Shown here in pieces: positions 22,712 through 34,349 of a stretch of DNA of 64,000 nt. Position numbers and translations under genes: made by a program. Within the stretch, counting starts at the first letter, position 1. Every line of letters begins with the position of its first letter. Under the pieces are notes generated by a model. It made no database searches, had not been told where the DNA came from, and saw nothing but the letters and a program-made list of their open reading frames with translations. Source of the stretch: Oenanthe sinensis (Eukaryota > Streptophyta > Magnoliopsida > Apiales > Apiaceae); NCBI GenBank assembly GCA_028671895.1, contig CM053810.1, positions 30,483,501-30,547,500 of the forward strand, given 5' to 3'.

Positions 22712-25227
22712 TGATGTTTGGGCCCGGCATCAATAATTTTCTTTTCCTTTTCAGATACAGAAAGCTTTGCCTTGTTGCCATCAAGGGCATTCATCTTGAC
22801 TTTGTCTTTTCCCTTGTCAACCTTGACTGGTTTGTCAGGTTTGGGAGTAGACTGGTCACTCCTAACTTTAGGAGGACTTGAAGTCTTAGCCTTTGACCCA
22901 GCATGCTTTTTCTTACCACTACTAAATGTATGTTCAACAGATGCACTAGCAGTATTCATCAAATTAAAATAAGCATGCATGATGTTTACAGCACATGGCA
23001 TACAATTAGAATTATTACACTTGGCATGATTTGCATACATGTTAGGCAAAGCAGTAGTTGCAGGCATGGTATTACAAACAACAGGTTTTTCTTCCTCTAC
23101 ATAAGACGGGCAATAGTAAGACAAATGATCAGTTTGATTACAGATATAACATGCCTTTCTAGCTCGTGTAGATGTAGATACAGATACAGGTTCAGTTTTA
23201 ACTACCTCTACAGGTGTTTTCATTTGGTCTGACCCTGCTACCCATTGTTTATATGACACCGTCTTAGCCTCCTTGGTTCCTACACCTCTCTTAGCATAAG
23301 CAATCTTACTCGCTCTCTTAGAAGTTGTAGGTTCTACTACTTTTTCTTCTGAATCTTTTTCCATTTTAATCTCATGCTCAATTTTAATTGCAACAGGATC
23401 TATGGTACTAGGCTCAAACAGCTTAAAGATAGGTTTTCTAACATTCACTAGAACCTCAGGCACATCTTCTTTGACTAACACTGGCTCTAACAACTCAGCA
23501 GCCCTGTTTTTCTTTTTCTGTGTGTAGTCAAGTCCTATGTTTACTTTTTCATTTTTACTCTTGCCTGCCAGTTTCATGTACATGTCCCTTTCTACGAAAA
23601 CTTTATCAGCTGCTTCTTTAAAAGATTGACATGTTATTTTAAGCTCAGCTAATTCATTTTTAAGTTCTTCGTTAAGGTCTTCCCTAATCTTAAGCTTGTG
23701 TTCTAAAACGTCTACCTGATTCATTAACTGCCTTTCTGTACGTTCTCCTGATTCTAATTCCTCTGCCCTAGCCTCGAGAAGTCTATTTTTAAGGGAGAGT
23801 TTAGCATTTTCCTCATTAACAACGATTAGATTCAGTTGGAGATTGTACATGTCTTTAGTCATGGCAGCTAATTCATTTTGGTACTCAGAAATAAACATTT
23901 CATTTACGGTTAGAATTGGTACCTCTGATTGTTCTAAAGATCTTGCCATTAAAGCGAAGTTGCATAGCTCCTGATCTTCATCTTCATCAGACTCGTCCCA
24001 ACCCTTCCCTTCAGTCACAACATACGCCCGGCTTCCCTTCTGTTGCTTGCTAACCAAGGCATCATATTTCTTTTTCAGATCAGCATAGGATTCCTTGGGA
24101 TGAACGTACTTGGGCTTCTTGCACTCTGTTGCAAAGTGCCCCAATTCATTGTAGTTGTAGCATCTGAACTTGTTCTTGTCTACCAGGTTAGGTCTGTAGC
24201 CACTACCAGATGTGCTACCTCGACCGCTGTAACTTCCCCGACCACTTACACTACTGCCTCTGCTGCTGCTGCTGCCTCTTCGGCTGAAAGAACTACCAAA
24301 TCGTCCTTTAGCTCTTCTTGACTTCCTGAAGCTGATATGAGCAAATTCTCGTGCAATACAAGCATATGACTTGTCTTCTAATTTGTCCAGCTCTTCAAGG
24401 GTATAGTATTCATCCTCACTTTCCTCGGATGGATCTTCAATGTCTAATACCACCCTTTCAGGATTAGCAGTTTTCAATGAGACAGCTGCAAGTGCCTTTT
24501 CAGCAGACTCTTCAGCTACAAGTCCAGACTCACTTACCGCTTTGTATTCTCCACTATTGTAGGATCTTCTTTTGTCATTTTGTTCCTGCTCCAGCTCGTA
24601 GGTCTTTAAAACACCATACAGCTTTTCAAAAGAAGTAGTTTTCAAGTCTCTTGACTCTCGAATGGCAGTGATCCTGTGTTCCAGATGTTTAGGCAAATTC
24701 AAGAGAAACTTGATATTTGAATCTGACAGTGCATAGACTTTATCTCTTATACTCAGCTCGATAAGCAATTTACTGTAACGTTTATAAAAATCCGCTACAC
24801 TTTCTCCTCGTTCGCATCTGAACGATTCATATTCAGATATCAGAATGCGCTTGTGATTATCTCTAACTTCCTCGGTCCCCTCCATCACTACAGCCAGTTT
24901 ATCCCACATGGCTTTAGCTGTTTTTAATCCCTTTATCTGAACATAGTACTCTGAGTTTATGACGTTGCGTAACGACGCATCCATACCAACCAATTCTTTA
25001 TCTACGTCTGAAAACTCCATTTCCTCTTTAGGAACAGACCGGGATGGTATTAGTATCCCTTCTTCCATTCGCTCTAGCTCAATTTTCATGGGTATGTATG
25101 GACCGTTCTCCAATATTCTCAAGTATACCTTGTTTATTGATTCAAGGTAGGCTTTCATCCTACCGGTCCATTTGTCATAATGTTGTGCATCGAACGGAGG
25201 TATCTTAAATCTGTGTGCGGCAGCCAT
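22690..25227 (-). CDS. gag: S3 gag
   Basis: A single 845-codon frame starting MAAAHRFKIPPFDAQHYDKW, long as usual for SIRE Gag. Residues 1-230 are the Gag core (YESFRCERGES, LKTYELEQEQ). Residues 300-345 are Ser/Gly/Arg-rich. The first zinc knuckle, near residue 356, reads CYNYNELGHFATEC: its second Cys is Tyr (codon 24151-24153). Residues 430-560 look coiled-coil, and a second knuckle CYICNQTDHLSYYC near residue 693 is intact. A Lys-rich tail ends HHWVPKNA. The frame is open, but the first knuckle is probably unable to bind zinc normally. The capsid-type protein would package element RNA. Confidence 0.88.
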   Translation of the reverse strand: MAAAHRFKIPPFDAQHYDKWTGRMKAYLESINKVYLRILENGPYIPMKIELERMEEGILIPSRSVPKEEMEFSDVDKELVGMDASLRNVINSEYYVQIKGLKTAKAMWDKLAVVMEGTEEVRDNHKRILISEYESFRCERGESVADFYKRYSKLLIELSIRDKVYALSDSNIKFLLNLPKHLEHRITAIRESRDLKTTSFEKLYGVLKTYELEQEQNDKRRSYNSGEYKAVSESGLVAEESAEKALAAVSLKTANPERVVLDIEDPSEESEDEYYTLEELDKLEDKSYACIAREFAHISFRKSRRAKGRFGSSFSRRGSSSSRGSSVSGRGSYSGRGSTSGSGYRPNLVDKNKFRCYNYNELGHFATECKKPKYVHPKESYADLKKKYDALVSKQQKGSRAYVVTEGKGWDESDEDEDQELCNFALMARSLEQSEVPILTVNEMFISEYQNELAAMTKDMYNLQLNLIVVNEENAKLSLKNRLLEARAEELESGERTERQLMNQVDVLEHKLKIREDLNEELKNELAELKITCQSFKEAADKVFVERDMYMKLAGKSKNEKVNIGLDYTQKKKNRAAELLEPVLVKEDVPEVLVNVRKPIFKLFEPSTIDPVAIKIEHEIKMEKDSEEKVVEPTTSKRASKIAYAKRGVGTKEAKTVSYKQWVAGSDQMKTPVEVVKTEPVSVSTSTRARKACYICNQTDHLSYYCPSYVEEEKPVVCNTMPATTALPNMYANHAKCNNSNCMPCAVNIMHAYFNLMNTASASVEHTFSSGKKKHAGSKAKTSSPPKVRSDQSTPKPDKPVKVDKGKDKVKMNALDGNKAKLSVSEKEKKIIDAGPKHHWVPKNA

Positions 25228-25755
25228 TTTAATAAAGTTTAAAATTAAGATAATACACTTTTCAAATTACAATAAATTGTATTTACTTGAAAAATTGATT
25301 ATCTCACTTTAAATATCCAACACTTAATATCCAATGGGTTTTGCACTTAAGATTCAAGCAAGTTAGTTCTAATCACAGGAACAGTAGCAGGGTCCACCAG
25401 TTTTTCAAGTCCAAACAAAAAAAAGTTGTCCACTTTCTAGTTGACAGAAGTTCGAATATTTCCTTTTTGTTCAGTCAACCAGTTGATTCAAGTTACCTAG
25501 TCAACCAATCAAATATTCTTTTATAACCAGATTTTTGACCACAAGAAAACCCACAAAGCTCTACAGTACAATGTTTTGGAATGTTGTACAAATATTCCTA
25601 ACACCCTGACTCAGAACTTTTTAGATCTATGAACTTTTCAAGAAGAAACAAATAAAAGCTTTCGGCACAAACTTCAAAAAAAATATGGATCTGGGATTTT
25701 TAAGAACCAACTCAAACAACACGGTAGGATCTCTGTTAGATGTGTTTAATCAGTG
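25228..25755 (-). other. S3 leader between PBS and gag
   Basis: About 530 bases without a gene. It is AT-rich, with GTTGATTC/AGTCAACC-like pieces but no clear structure, and would be the 5' untranslated leader of S3 RNA. Confidence 0.6.
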
Positions 25756-25768
25756 GCTTTGATACCAA
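25756..25768 (-). other. S3 primer binding site
   Basis: The minus strand reads TTGGTATCAAAGC directly after the LTR end (CCTAACA), the initiator-Met tRNA complement with one change. Confidence 0.8.
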
Positions 25769-26077
25769 TTGTTAGGTCCAAAGTGTTGTAGAGGGGGGGT
25801 GAATACAACTTTTTAAAGTAATGAGAAAATATACAAATATGCAGGTAATAAATGATGACACAGAATTTCAAGAATATATCATTATATTCATTGAGGGCTT
25901 TGCTACAACATTCATAAATGCATCATGATCAGTTGAACAATAAATACAGCAATTAAAGCTTGATTCAACTGATCCTCTCTCTCACTATTGTTTTATAGTA
26001 AATGCTCTTTCTTGAGATATATCGTAGAAAATACAGAGATGGATAAAAAGCTATTACAAATAGAAACAAAGTGCTGC

Positions 26078-26084
26078 TTTTATA
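26078..26084 (-). promoter_or_regulatory. TATA box of S3 5' LTR
   Basis: TTTTATA on + is TATAAAA on minus, about 135 bases downstream of the ATCTCG array in element sense. Confidence 0.6.
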
Positions 26085-26223
26085 ATGTCGTGTAGTATTG
26101 ATCTTGTCCTTTTTGTGTACGTGGCCCAATCAGGAACTCGACAACAAAAAGTACTTTCCCAACCACTCTGGATCAACCGTTCACAATAAGCCACTTGTCC
26201 CTTGAACATTAAATGCTACATAT

Positions 26224-26470
26224 CGACCCGCATCTCGATCTCGGCCTGGACCCATCTCGATCTCGATCTTGGTCTATAATCTCGATCTCGATCTTGGTCT
26301 ATAATCTCGATCTCGATCTCGATCCGTGAAAATCTCGATCTCGATCTCTGAGAATCTCGATCTCGATCTGTGAGCATCTCGATCGAGATTTGCCTTGCAA
26401 TGTTTTTCTTCAATTATCAATCTCGATCCGCATCTCGATCTGCTGTGGATCGACATTTGCCTTAGCAAAT
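26224..26470. repeat. ATCTCG array in S3 LTR U3
   Basis: Dense ATCTCGAT repeats with inserted TTGGTCTATA, CCGTGAAA and TGTGAGC spacers, closed by GATCGAGATTTGCCTTG (near 26383) and GGATCGACATTTGCCTTAG (near 26447). Confidence 0.85.
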
Positions 26471-26951
26471 ATGCACTCATCCAATGTTGACTTTCTTTAG
26501 TGACTAATTGTGGATTAACCTTTATGAGCAAGTTTCCTTAGCTTCTTCAATTTCTTTTCCTCACTCAATTCAAATGAGATCTTCTCTTATTGACATGAAC
26601 TTGCCTCCAATGTCCTGACACTTGATGCAATGGTCTGGTTCATAAGTGACTAGTCTTGTAGGGGTTCTTGCTTCTGAATGTCAGTTCTCATTTGTTGATT
26701 AACCTTTTCATTATCCAGTTGTTGAGATACACTACATGAAATCACTTTGGTCTTCTTGATACTTCTTTGACATTAATTTGATTCACCATTAGGTAAGTTA
26801 GGGCATGAACAATCCTGAGATTGAACTTCTTCTCACTTAGTCATTCTTGATTAACTAAATTGGTTACTTGTAGTTACCAAGTATCATTACCATTTCTTCA
26901 GTTGATTGATTCCATGTGCTTCTTTAGTTTCCCTTGTTTTGCTGTTGTTTT

Positions 26952-28499
26952 TGTTAGTGTAGGTGCCCTAGAGGCAATACAATGTTTCCTTTAATAAACC
27001 TTTATGTCATTTGATTATTCAATAAACGTATTTATTATGACTTTAATTACTGCGATATATTTGTTAGCATAATAAATGTCCTTAGAATCATGATACACGT
27101 TATATAGTTTAAGTACATGACTTGAATTTGAGATTATATAATATATCATATTCTTAAATGTCCCTAGTCGAGTATTATTATTATAGGACAATAATAATAC
27201 ATAAATAGACTAGTATGTTGTTTGACAGATAACCATATCTCATTGGTTATAAGTATGGGGATACTAAAGTCAATGCATAGGTACATGTAGGAGTACATGG
27301 TACTGGACAGACCCACAGTGAGATTCTTCATGTTTAATAAAGTCATAAGAAAGACTCACAGTGATAATGGTGTAATGATCCTCTGACTTGAGATCATTAT
27401 ATTTCTATACGAAGATTAATATACTCTGACTACATTAAAAGTTACCTTTGACCGGGTGATGATAAAAGTGGACATCGGGTATATCATGAGTCGTATGAGA
27501 AATATGAATGATAGATAAATGATTTAACCCTCCTATAATTAGGAGAGATATTATTGGCCTCTTGATTGAGTGAGACTATAAAATGCATGGCCGTGCTCAA
27601 ATAATGATTTGTTTTTCATAGTCTACTCATGGATCAAGTAAACCCGGATTAAATGTTGAAGAGGATGACTAAACACATGCCTCGAGTTTAATCTATAATA
27701 TATTTGGTTAAAGGGATTATATTACACGGAAACATTAATCATGAAAGGTTTTATCAAATCACGATTTAATTATTGTTTAATTGGGTAGCAATGATGTATT
27801 ACTAGATACCGCTCATTGTTTATAATTTTATTGGAGAACAAAATTATTGCTAATTAAATAATAGCCTATAGGGTCACACACATAGAGCACCTAGAGGAAT
27901 AGTTAATTTAAATTATAGATTTAAATTAATTGATGATTATTTGAATTTTATTATATTAATTAAGTGAGACTTAATTAATTGAAATAAATTCGAATTTAAA
28001 GAATTGTATTTTTGCCAATAATAATTAAGTGTGACTTAGTTATTAATTAAATAATAGAAGCATGTTTTATTATTTAATCCTATGCCTACATGGGTTAGGT
28101 TTTTGCTAAAAAGGCTCATTAACCAATCATTATAAATAGATAATGATAGGTTAAATGGCTTGTACGTTTTTAGAAAAACCCTAGAAGGAGAGGCAGCAAA
28201 GAGTAGAGGCAGAAATAATTCGAGACATATCAAAGGAGGCTAGTACTTCCGTTCCGTGTTCAAGATCGTGAGACGTTCTTGAAGGTGCTCGTGTGGATAC
28301 CATAGAGGTGTTTTCGAGAAGAAGACACAAGTCGTGATAGCAAGGATCTCCGTTTAGTTCGTGACATTCAAGATCTTAATAGGTATGATTCTATTTCACC
28401 ATAATCCGTCTAATCTTATACATGATCCTGCGTTTGGGTTCCGAAAATTTTCGTTATATTTACGTTTATCCGCTGCGTTTTATGCCTCGGAACCCAACA
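26952..28499 (+). repeat. K3 5' LTR
   Basis: It starts TGTTAGTGTAGGTGCCC and ends CGGAACCCAACA, with a TATA box (TATAAATA) at 28131-28138. It holds the short inverted pieces AAGTGAGACTTAATTAA and AAGTGTGACTTAGTTA found in all K LTRs. Confidence 0.95.
28131..28138 (+). promoter_or_regulatory. TATA box of K3 5' LTR
   Basis: TATAAATA, conserved in all K1-K3 and K5 LTR copies, about 360 bases before the LTR end. Confidence 0.65.
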
Positions 28500-28500
28500 A

Positions 28501-28512
28501 TGGCATCAGAGC
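28501..28512 (+). other. K3 primer binding site
   Basis: TGGCATCAGAGC two bases after the LTR end, complementary to initiator-Met tRNA with one change. Confidence 0.85.
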
Positions 28513-30369
28513 TATGTGTATAAGGGACTGATTTGGGTACGTGTTTTATGTATATGATACATATGTGTTGTTTGAAACTGCCATGCCTGAGCCTTGCTAC
28601 TGCCTGTTATGAAACTGCCATGATTATGCCATGCTACTGCCCACTGCTATGCTACTGGTATGCCTCTGCAATGTTATAATCTGTTATGGCATGATGTGTG
28701 TGATGCACTGTATGTATATGATACGAGATACAGTCATACGAAGGTCATCGGAAACGTTCTGAAGCGTTTAAAACAAAACTGTATAAAGATGTAGGTTTGC
28801 TGTGAATAGTGATTCTGCAGTGAATAGTGTTTTTCGACGGAGTCAGAATGGGTCGAATTTACTCTTTCTGGAAAGGGAAAATCGCCACGAGCAATACTCA
28901 CCGCTTTGCGGTGACCTATGGTGTTTTTTTGGCCATTTGACATCGTTAAGGGCCTCAAAAATGCGATTTTCTGTTTATAAATCATGATTTTAAATTTTGT
29001 GAAATTTTCTGATCATGGTATATGTGATGTATGATGATATGCTTAAGTATTCTGAGTTGTCAGTAATTGTTATGTGAGCATGGTGCTGGTTCTGGCCTTC
29101 AGACCCCTAGATTAATGGTTTTGGTTTTGGTTTTATAAATACGGCTTGCATGTCGTTTTCTTCGTTCTTGTAATCGTTTAACCTCGAATGTAACTCGAGT
29201 CTTCTTATGTAAGTACATTAGATTAGGTTTTCTTGTAATGTACTTGAAGACTGAAGAATGATGCAGGAAGAGGAGAAGGCACCAGTGGATACAAGAAGCA
29301 TGAAGACATGTAATTGTATTTATGTTTTTCCACCACCATAGACTGACTTTGATCCTTTCATTAGCTCGAAAGGATCACATAGGAAAGGGGCCATAACCAA
29401 GCACGTTTACATACTGCACTTTACATATTGATGTATGAATGATGCATGCTTTAATTAGATTAATCATGTATGTATGTATTAGATACGTCATCCATGCCAT
29501 GATTGTCATGCTAAACAAGATAAAATCTGTAACGATTTAAGATTTTAAAATCAACAAACGATCATGAGATTCTTGTGTTTATAAAATATGGATTTTTAAA
29601 ACACGGAATTGAATATGAATTTTTGATATCTATAATTGGGATTTTCTGACAAAAGCGGATATGCGTATTCGTAAGGCTGATGGGTTTTAAGTGTGACCAC
29701 TGGTATCCTCCATCTACCTGGGAAATGAACAATTTAAGATGTCAATTTGAAATATTTAGTTCAAGGAAAAATTGAGGATCTCTTCATGATGTGATCATGA
29801 TCGTCGTAAATTTTCTAAACCCCTTAACAAAATATTAAGTTTTAATCGGATGCTTTCCAATGAATGAACACTCATCGAATCCTAGATCGATTAGGGGAAA
29901 GACTGTCAGTGATAGGGGACTCCTATCTATCGTGGTGAGATGCGACGAATATAAACGGTTATATTCGGCCGTTGTATCATTGGGTCAAACTTAACTGAGT
30001 CGTCATAATAAGGTGAAAGTAAACGGTTATATTCAACCATTATGAACTTAGAAGCACAGAGTTTGGTAAGATCAATCGTTGCTCACCAAACTATCCAAGA
30101 ATTATATATGATATAATTGACAAATGTTGTCTACCTAAATAATCATTCTTAAGGACTTCCAGTGGTTGACTTAAGACATGACGAAATATGGATCTTGGCT
30201 CACTAGAAAGAATTATGGGATATACTTTCCAAATTAATAGTAAGGGCTATTAATTTGATAAAAATAGTGGGAGATATATTATGAATGTATCATAATCATT
30301 TGAACATAATAAATAACTCAGACAATCTAATGTTTAATTTTGTGCTTTTATCATTGTAGATACCAAATA
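28513..30369 (+). other. K3 leader between PBS and gag
   Basis: A 1.86-kb non-coding leader. It holds a strong hairpin, TCACCGC-TTT-GCGGTGA, at 28898-28914. A module at 28730-29020 has a diverged duplicate pair in K4. A block at 29510-30330 is almost identical in K2 and K4, with AACGGTTATATTC repeated near 29955 and 30022. No usable reading frame is conserved. Confidence 0.8.
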
Positions 30370-33300
30370 ATGACAAACAACACAAACACACTATCCGTAC
30401 GATCTGTCCTTGAGAAGGATAAGCTGACAGGTGGAAACAACTTCCTAGACTGGCAGAGGAATTTGAGGATTGTCCTCAGGCAAGAGCGCAAGCTTCATGT
30501 CATTGATATTCCTCCGGCAGGTCCCCTTCCTGAGGGCGCTACTGTTGAGGAACGAGCGGCCCACACAAAGGATGAGAATGATGCAACTGATGTTGCATGT
30601 CTTATGTTGGCAACTATGAGTGCTGAGCTTCAAAGACAGCATGTGCATATGGATGCATATACTATCTATGAGCACTTACAAAGCATGTTTGCAAGCCAAA
30701 CTCGTCAAGAAAGGTTCAACACGAGCAAGTCACTTTTTAATTGCAAACAAGGGGCAAGTGAACCAGTTGGCCCACATGTTCTGAAGATGATTGGTTACAT
30801 TGAGTATCTTGATACTTTGGGTTTCCCGATTATTCAGGAAATTGGTATTGACCTAATCATGAATTCTTTGAACAACAAATTCACCCAGTTTATCATAAAC
30901 TACAACATGAATGAATTTGACAAAACACCTACTGAATTGTTGGCTATGTTGAGAACATATGAGACCAACATGAAGACGGCTGAACCTGCTCCCATACTGA
31001 TGGTGGGCAATAAAGGTAAGGCCAAAGGGAAAGGCAAGTGGAAGGGTAAGAAGAAGACAGGTTCTGATTCTACACCCAAGCCAAAGTCAGGTCCCAAACA
31101 GGCTTTAAAGCCTAAAGGTGGGGTCGCTAAAGGTGAATGTCACTACTGTAAGAAAACTGGTCACTGGAAGAGAAACTGTTCAGTTTACTTGGAGGATCTG
31201 AAGAAGAAGAGGGCTGAGCAAGCTTCTGATTCAGGTATATATGTTATAGAAGTCAATCTGTCTATTTCTACATCTTGGGTATTAGATACTGGATGTGCTG
31301 CTCACATTTGTATAAATGTGCAGGAAATGCAGAGAAGTAGGACATTGGCTAAAGGAGTAATGGACCTACGAGTTGGCAATGGAGCAAGAGTTGCTGCTTT
31401 AGCTGTAGGAACTTATTATTTATCTTTGCCCTCTGGGCTTGTTTTAGAACTGGAAAATTGTTATTACGTGCCTGCGATTCGCAGAAACATTATTTCTGTT
31501 TCTTGTTTGGACAAGAAAGGTTTTTCGTTTACTTTAAGGAACAACAGTTGCTCTTTTGTTTTGAATGATTTAACCTATGGTGTTGCGCGTTTGTTTAATG
31601 GTTTATATGTTCTTGACTTAGATACTCCTGTCTGTAATATAGAAAATAAACGACTTAAAGTTAATGACTCAAATCAAACATACCTCTGGCATTGTCGTCT
31701 AGGCCATATAAACGAGAAACGCATATCCAAATTACATAAGGATGGATACTTGGATAAGTTTGATTTTGAATCATACCAAGAATGCGAATCTTGTTTGCTT
31801 GGTAAAATGACTAAAGCCCCTTTCACTGGTAAGGGTAAAAGGGCCACTGAACGACTTGAGCTAATACATAGTGATGTATGTGGCCCAATGCGTGTAATGG
31901 CGAGAGGAGGCTACTACTACTTCATAACATTTACTGATGATTTCAGTAGATATGGATATGTATATCTTATGAAAAATAAATCTGATTCTTTTGAAAAGTT
32001 CAAAGAATACAAGGCTGAAGTAGAGAAGCAAATTGGCGGAGGCGCAAGTATTAAAGTCTTACGATCTGATCGTGGAGGAGAATACTTGAGCACAGAATTT
32101 AAAGATTATTTAAAGGAGTGTGGTATTGTATCACGACTCACTCCACCAGGTACACCTCAATGGAATGGAGTTTCAGAGAGGAGAAATCGCACCTTGTTGG
32201 ACATGGTGCGATCGATGATGAGTCATGCAGATCTTCCAATTAGTTTCTGGGGTTACGCTCTAGGAACAGCGGCTTTCACACTTAACCGTGTTCCTACTAA
32301 GAAGGTTCAAAAGACTCCATATGAGATATGGGAGAAGAAACGGTCAGGCATGAACTTTATGAAAGTTTGGGGATGCAAGGCGTTTGTGAAACGTCAAGTA
32401 TCTGATAAGCTTGGACCTAAATCTGAAGAGTGCAATTTTGTGGGATACCCTAAAGAAACAAAGGCGTATTATTTTTATAGTCATTCATAGCAGAAGGTGT
32501 TTATTGCTCGAGACGCTGTTTTCATGGAAAGAGATTTTGTTTCCAAAAGAAACAGTGGGAGAACTATAGACCTCGATGAAGATCGAGAACCACAAAATAG
32601 CATTGAACCTGAAGTGGAACAGGAGCAGGATAATGATAATGCTCAACAAACACAGGTTGTTCGTAGAACTGGTAGAATTCGCCATGAGCCAGAGAGATAT
32701 GGATTTCTCTTGACTCAATGTGGTGATTTGATGCTCATAGATGAAGATGAGCCTCTCACATATCAAGATGCTATGAACAGTCCAGACTCTAAGAGATGGC
32801 TAGAAGCCATGAAATCCGAGATGGATTCCATGTACGAAAACCGAGTATGGACTTTGGTTGATCCACCTGAAGGGGTAAAACCCATAGGGTGCAAATGGGT
32901 TTTCAAGAAGAAAACTGACATGGATGGAAATGTTCAGACCTATAAAGCAAGGCTGGTTGCAAAAGGTTTCAGACAAATTCATGGTATTGACTATGATGAG
33001 ACTTTCTCACCAGTGGCTATGGTCAAGTCCATAAGGATTTTGCTTGCTATTGCAGCATTCCATGATTATGAAATCTGGCAAATGGATGTCAAAACAGCCT
33101 TCCTTAACGGAATACTTGAAGAGGATGTGGATGTGTACATGACACAACCTGAAGGTTTTGTCGATCCAAGGAATGTTAGCAAGGTATGTAAATTACGTCG
33201 ATCCATTTATGGATTGAAGCAAGCCTCTAGGAGATGGAATATCTGTTTTGATGAAACAGTCAAAGAGTATGGCTTTGTTCAAAACGAAGATGAACCTTGT

Positions 33301-34335
33301 GTTTACAAGAAGGTTAGTGGGAGCCATGTAGCATTCATAGTACTATATGTTGATGACATACTACTAATGGGGAATGACATACCTTCTCTCAAGGCTGTTA
33401 AGATTTGGTTAGGGAGCAACTTCTCTATGAAAGACTTAGGAGAAGCATCCTACATTCTAGGAATGAGGATCTATAGGGATAGATCTAGAAGGATGATCGG
33501 TCTAAGTCAGAGTACATACATCGATAAGGTTTTGCATCATTTTGGTATGCAAAATGCAAAAAGGGGATATGTCCCCTTGTCTCAAGGGATAACGATCTCT
33601 AAAGATCAGTGTCCGAAATCATTGGATGACAAGGACCGCATGAGTAAGGTTCCATATGCCTCAGCAATTGGATCCATCATGTATGCGATGGTATGTACTC
33701 GCCCAGATGTTTCGTATGCTTTAAGCATGACGAGCAGATACCAATCTAATCCAGGTGAAGGTCACTGGACGGCTGTCAAGAATATTCTAAAGTACTTGAA
33801 AAGGACTAAAGATTCATTCTTGGTGTATGGAAGAGAGGAAAAACTGGTTGTAAAAGGTTACACCGATGCAAGTTTTCAAACAGACAGGGATGATACTGTA
33901 TCACAGTCTGGTTTTGTGTTTTGTCTAAACGGAGGTGCTGTAAGTTGGAAGAGTTCAAAACAAGAAACAGTAGCTGATTCTACAATGGAGGCTGAGTACA
34001 TTGCAGCTTGTGAAGCGGCTAAGGAAGCTATTTGGATTCGAAAATTCATTACTGATTTGGGAGTGGTTCCATCGATCGCAGATCCCATTGATCTATACTG
34101 CGATAATAATGGAGCCATTGCACAGGCTAAAGAACCTAGAGCTCACTCCCGAACCAAACACATACTCAGGAGATATCACCTCATTCGAGAGATTAATGAA
34201 AGGGGTGACATACACATATGTAAAGTGCACACAAATGATAACATTGCAAACCCACTGACCAAAGGCTTGTCGCAGAAGAAGCACGACGGTCACACTAGTT
34301 CCATGGGTATTAGATACATGGGTGATTGGCTCTAG
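30370..34335 (+). CDS. gag-pol: K3 gag-pol polyprotein with one internal stop
   Basis: One frame of 1,322 codons from ATG 30370 (ATGACAAACAAC) to TAG 34333-34335. Gag (about residues 1-275) has the zinc knuckle CHYCKKTGHWKRNC from residue 257. Protease has LDTG with Asp at about 306. The integrase HHCC begins at His 441; its catalytic Asp is near 523, Asp 567 and Glu 603. RT has YVDDILLM with Asp 995/996, and RNase H has EAEYIAACEAAKEA from about 1207 and DNNGAIAQAKEP. All motifs are intact. The only break is TAG at 32488-32490 (residue 707, between integrase and RT), where K2 has a Glu codon. No frameshift is seen. It gives the proteins for reverse transcription and integration in a cytoplasmic particle; as read, product stops before RT. 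Confidence 0.93.
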
Positions 34336-34338
34336 TGC

Positions 34339-34349
34339 AAGTGGGAGAT
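34339..34349 (+). other. K3 polypurine tract
   Basis: AAGTGGGAGAT directly before the 3' LTR primes plus-strand DNA synthesis. Confidence 0.8.

Larger units (their letters stand above)
25770..26951 (-). repeat. S3 5' LTR (split by K3)
   Basis: On the + strand it begins TGTTAGGTCCAAAGTG and has a G-run block (CCCCCCC on the minus strand), as in other SIRE LTR ends. TATA is at 26078-26084 (TATAAAA on minus), and an ATCTCG array at 26224-26460 lies upstream in U3. It continues after K3 from 35898 to about 35953. Confidence 0.8.

Noticed and set aside
28734..28987. Short overlapping frames in K3 leader as a small gene
   Set aside because: Not conserved in K2 or K4 and both strands are open by chance around the hairpin.
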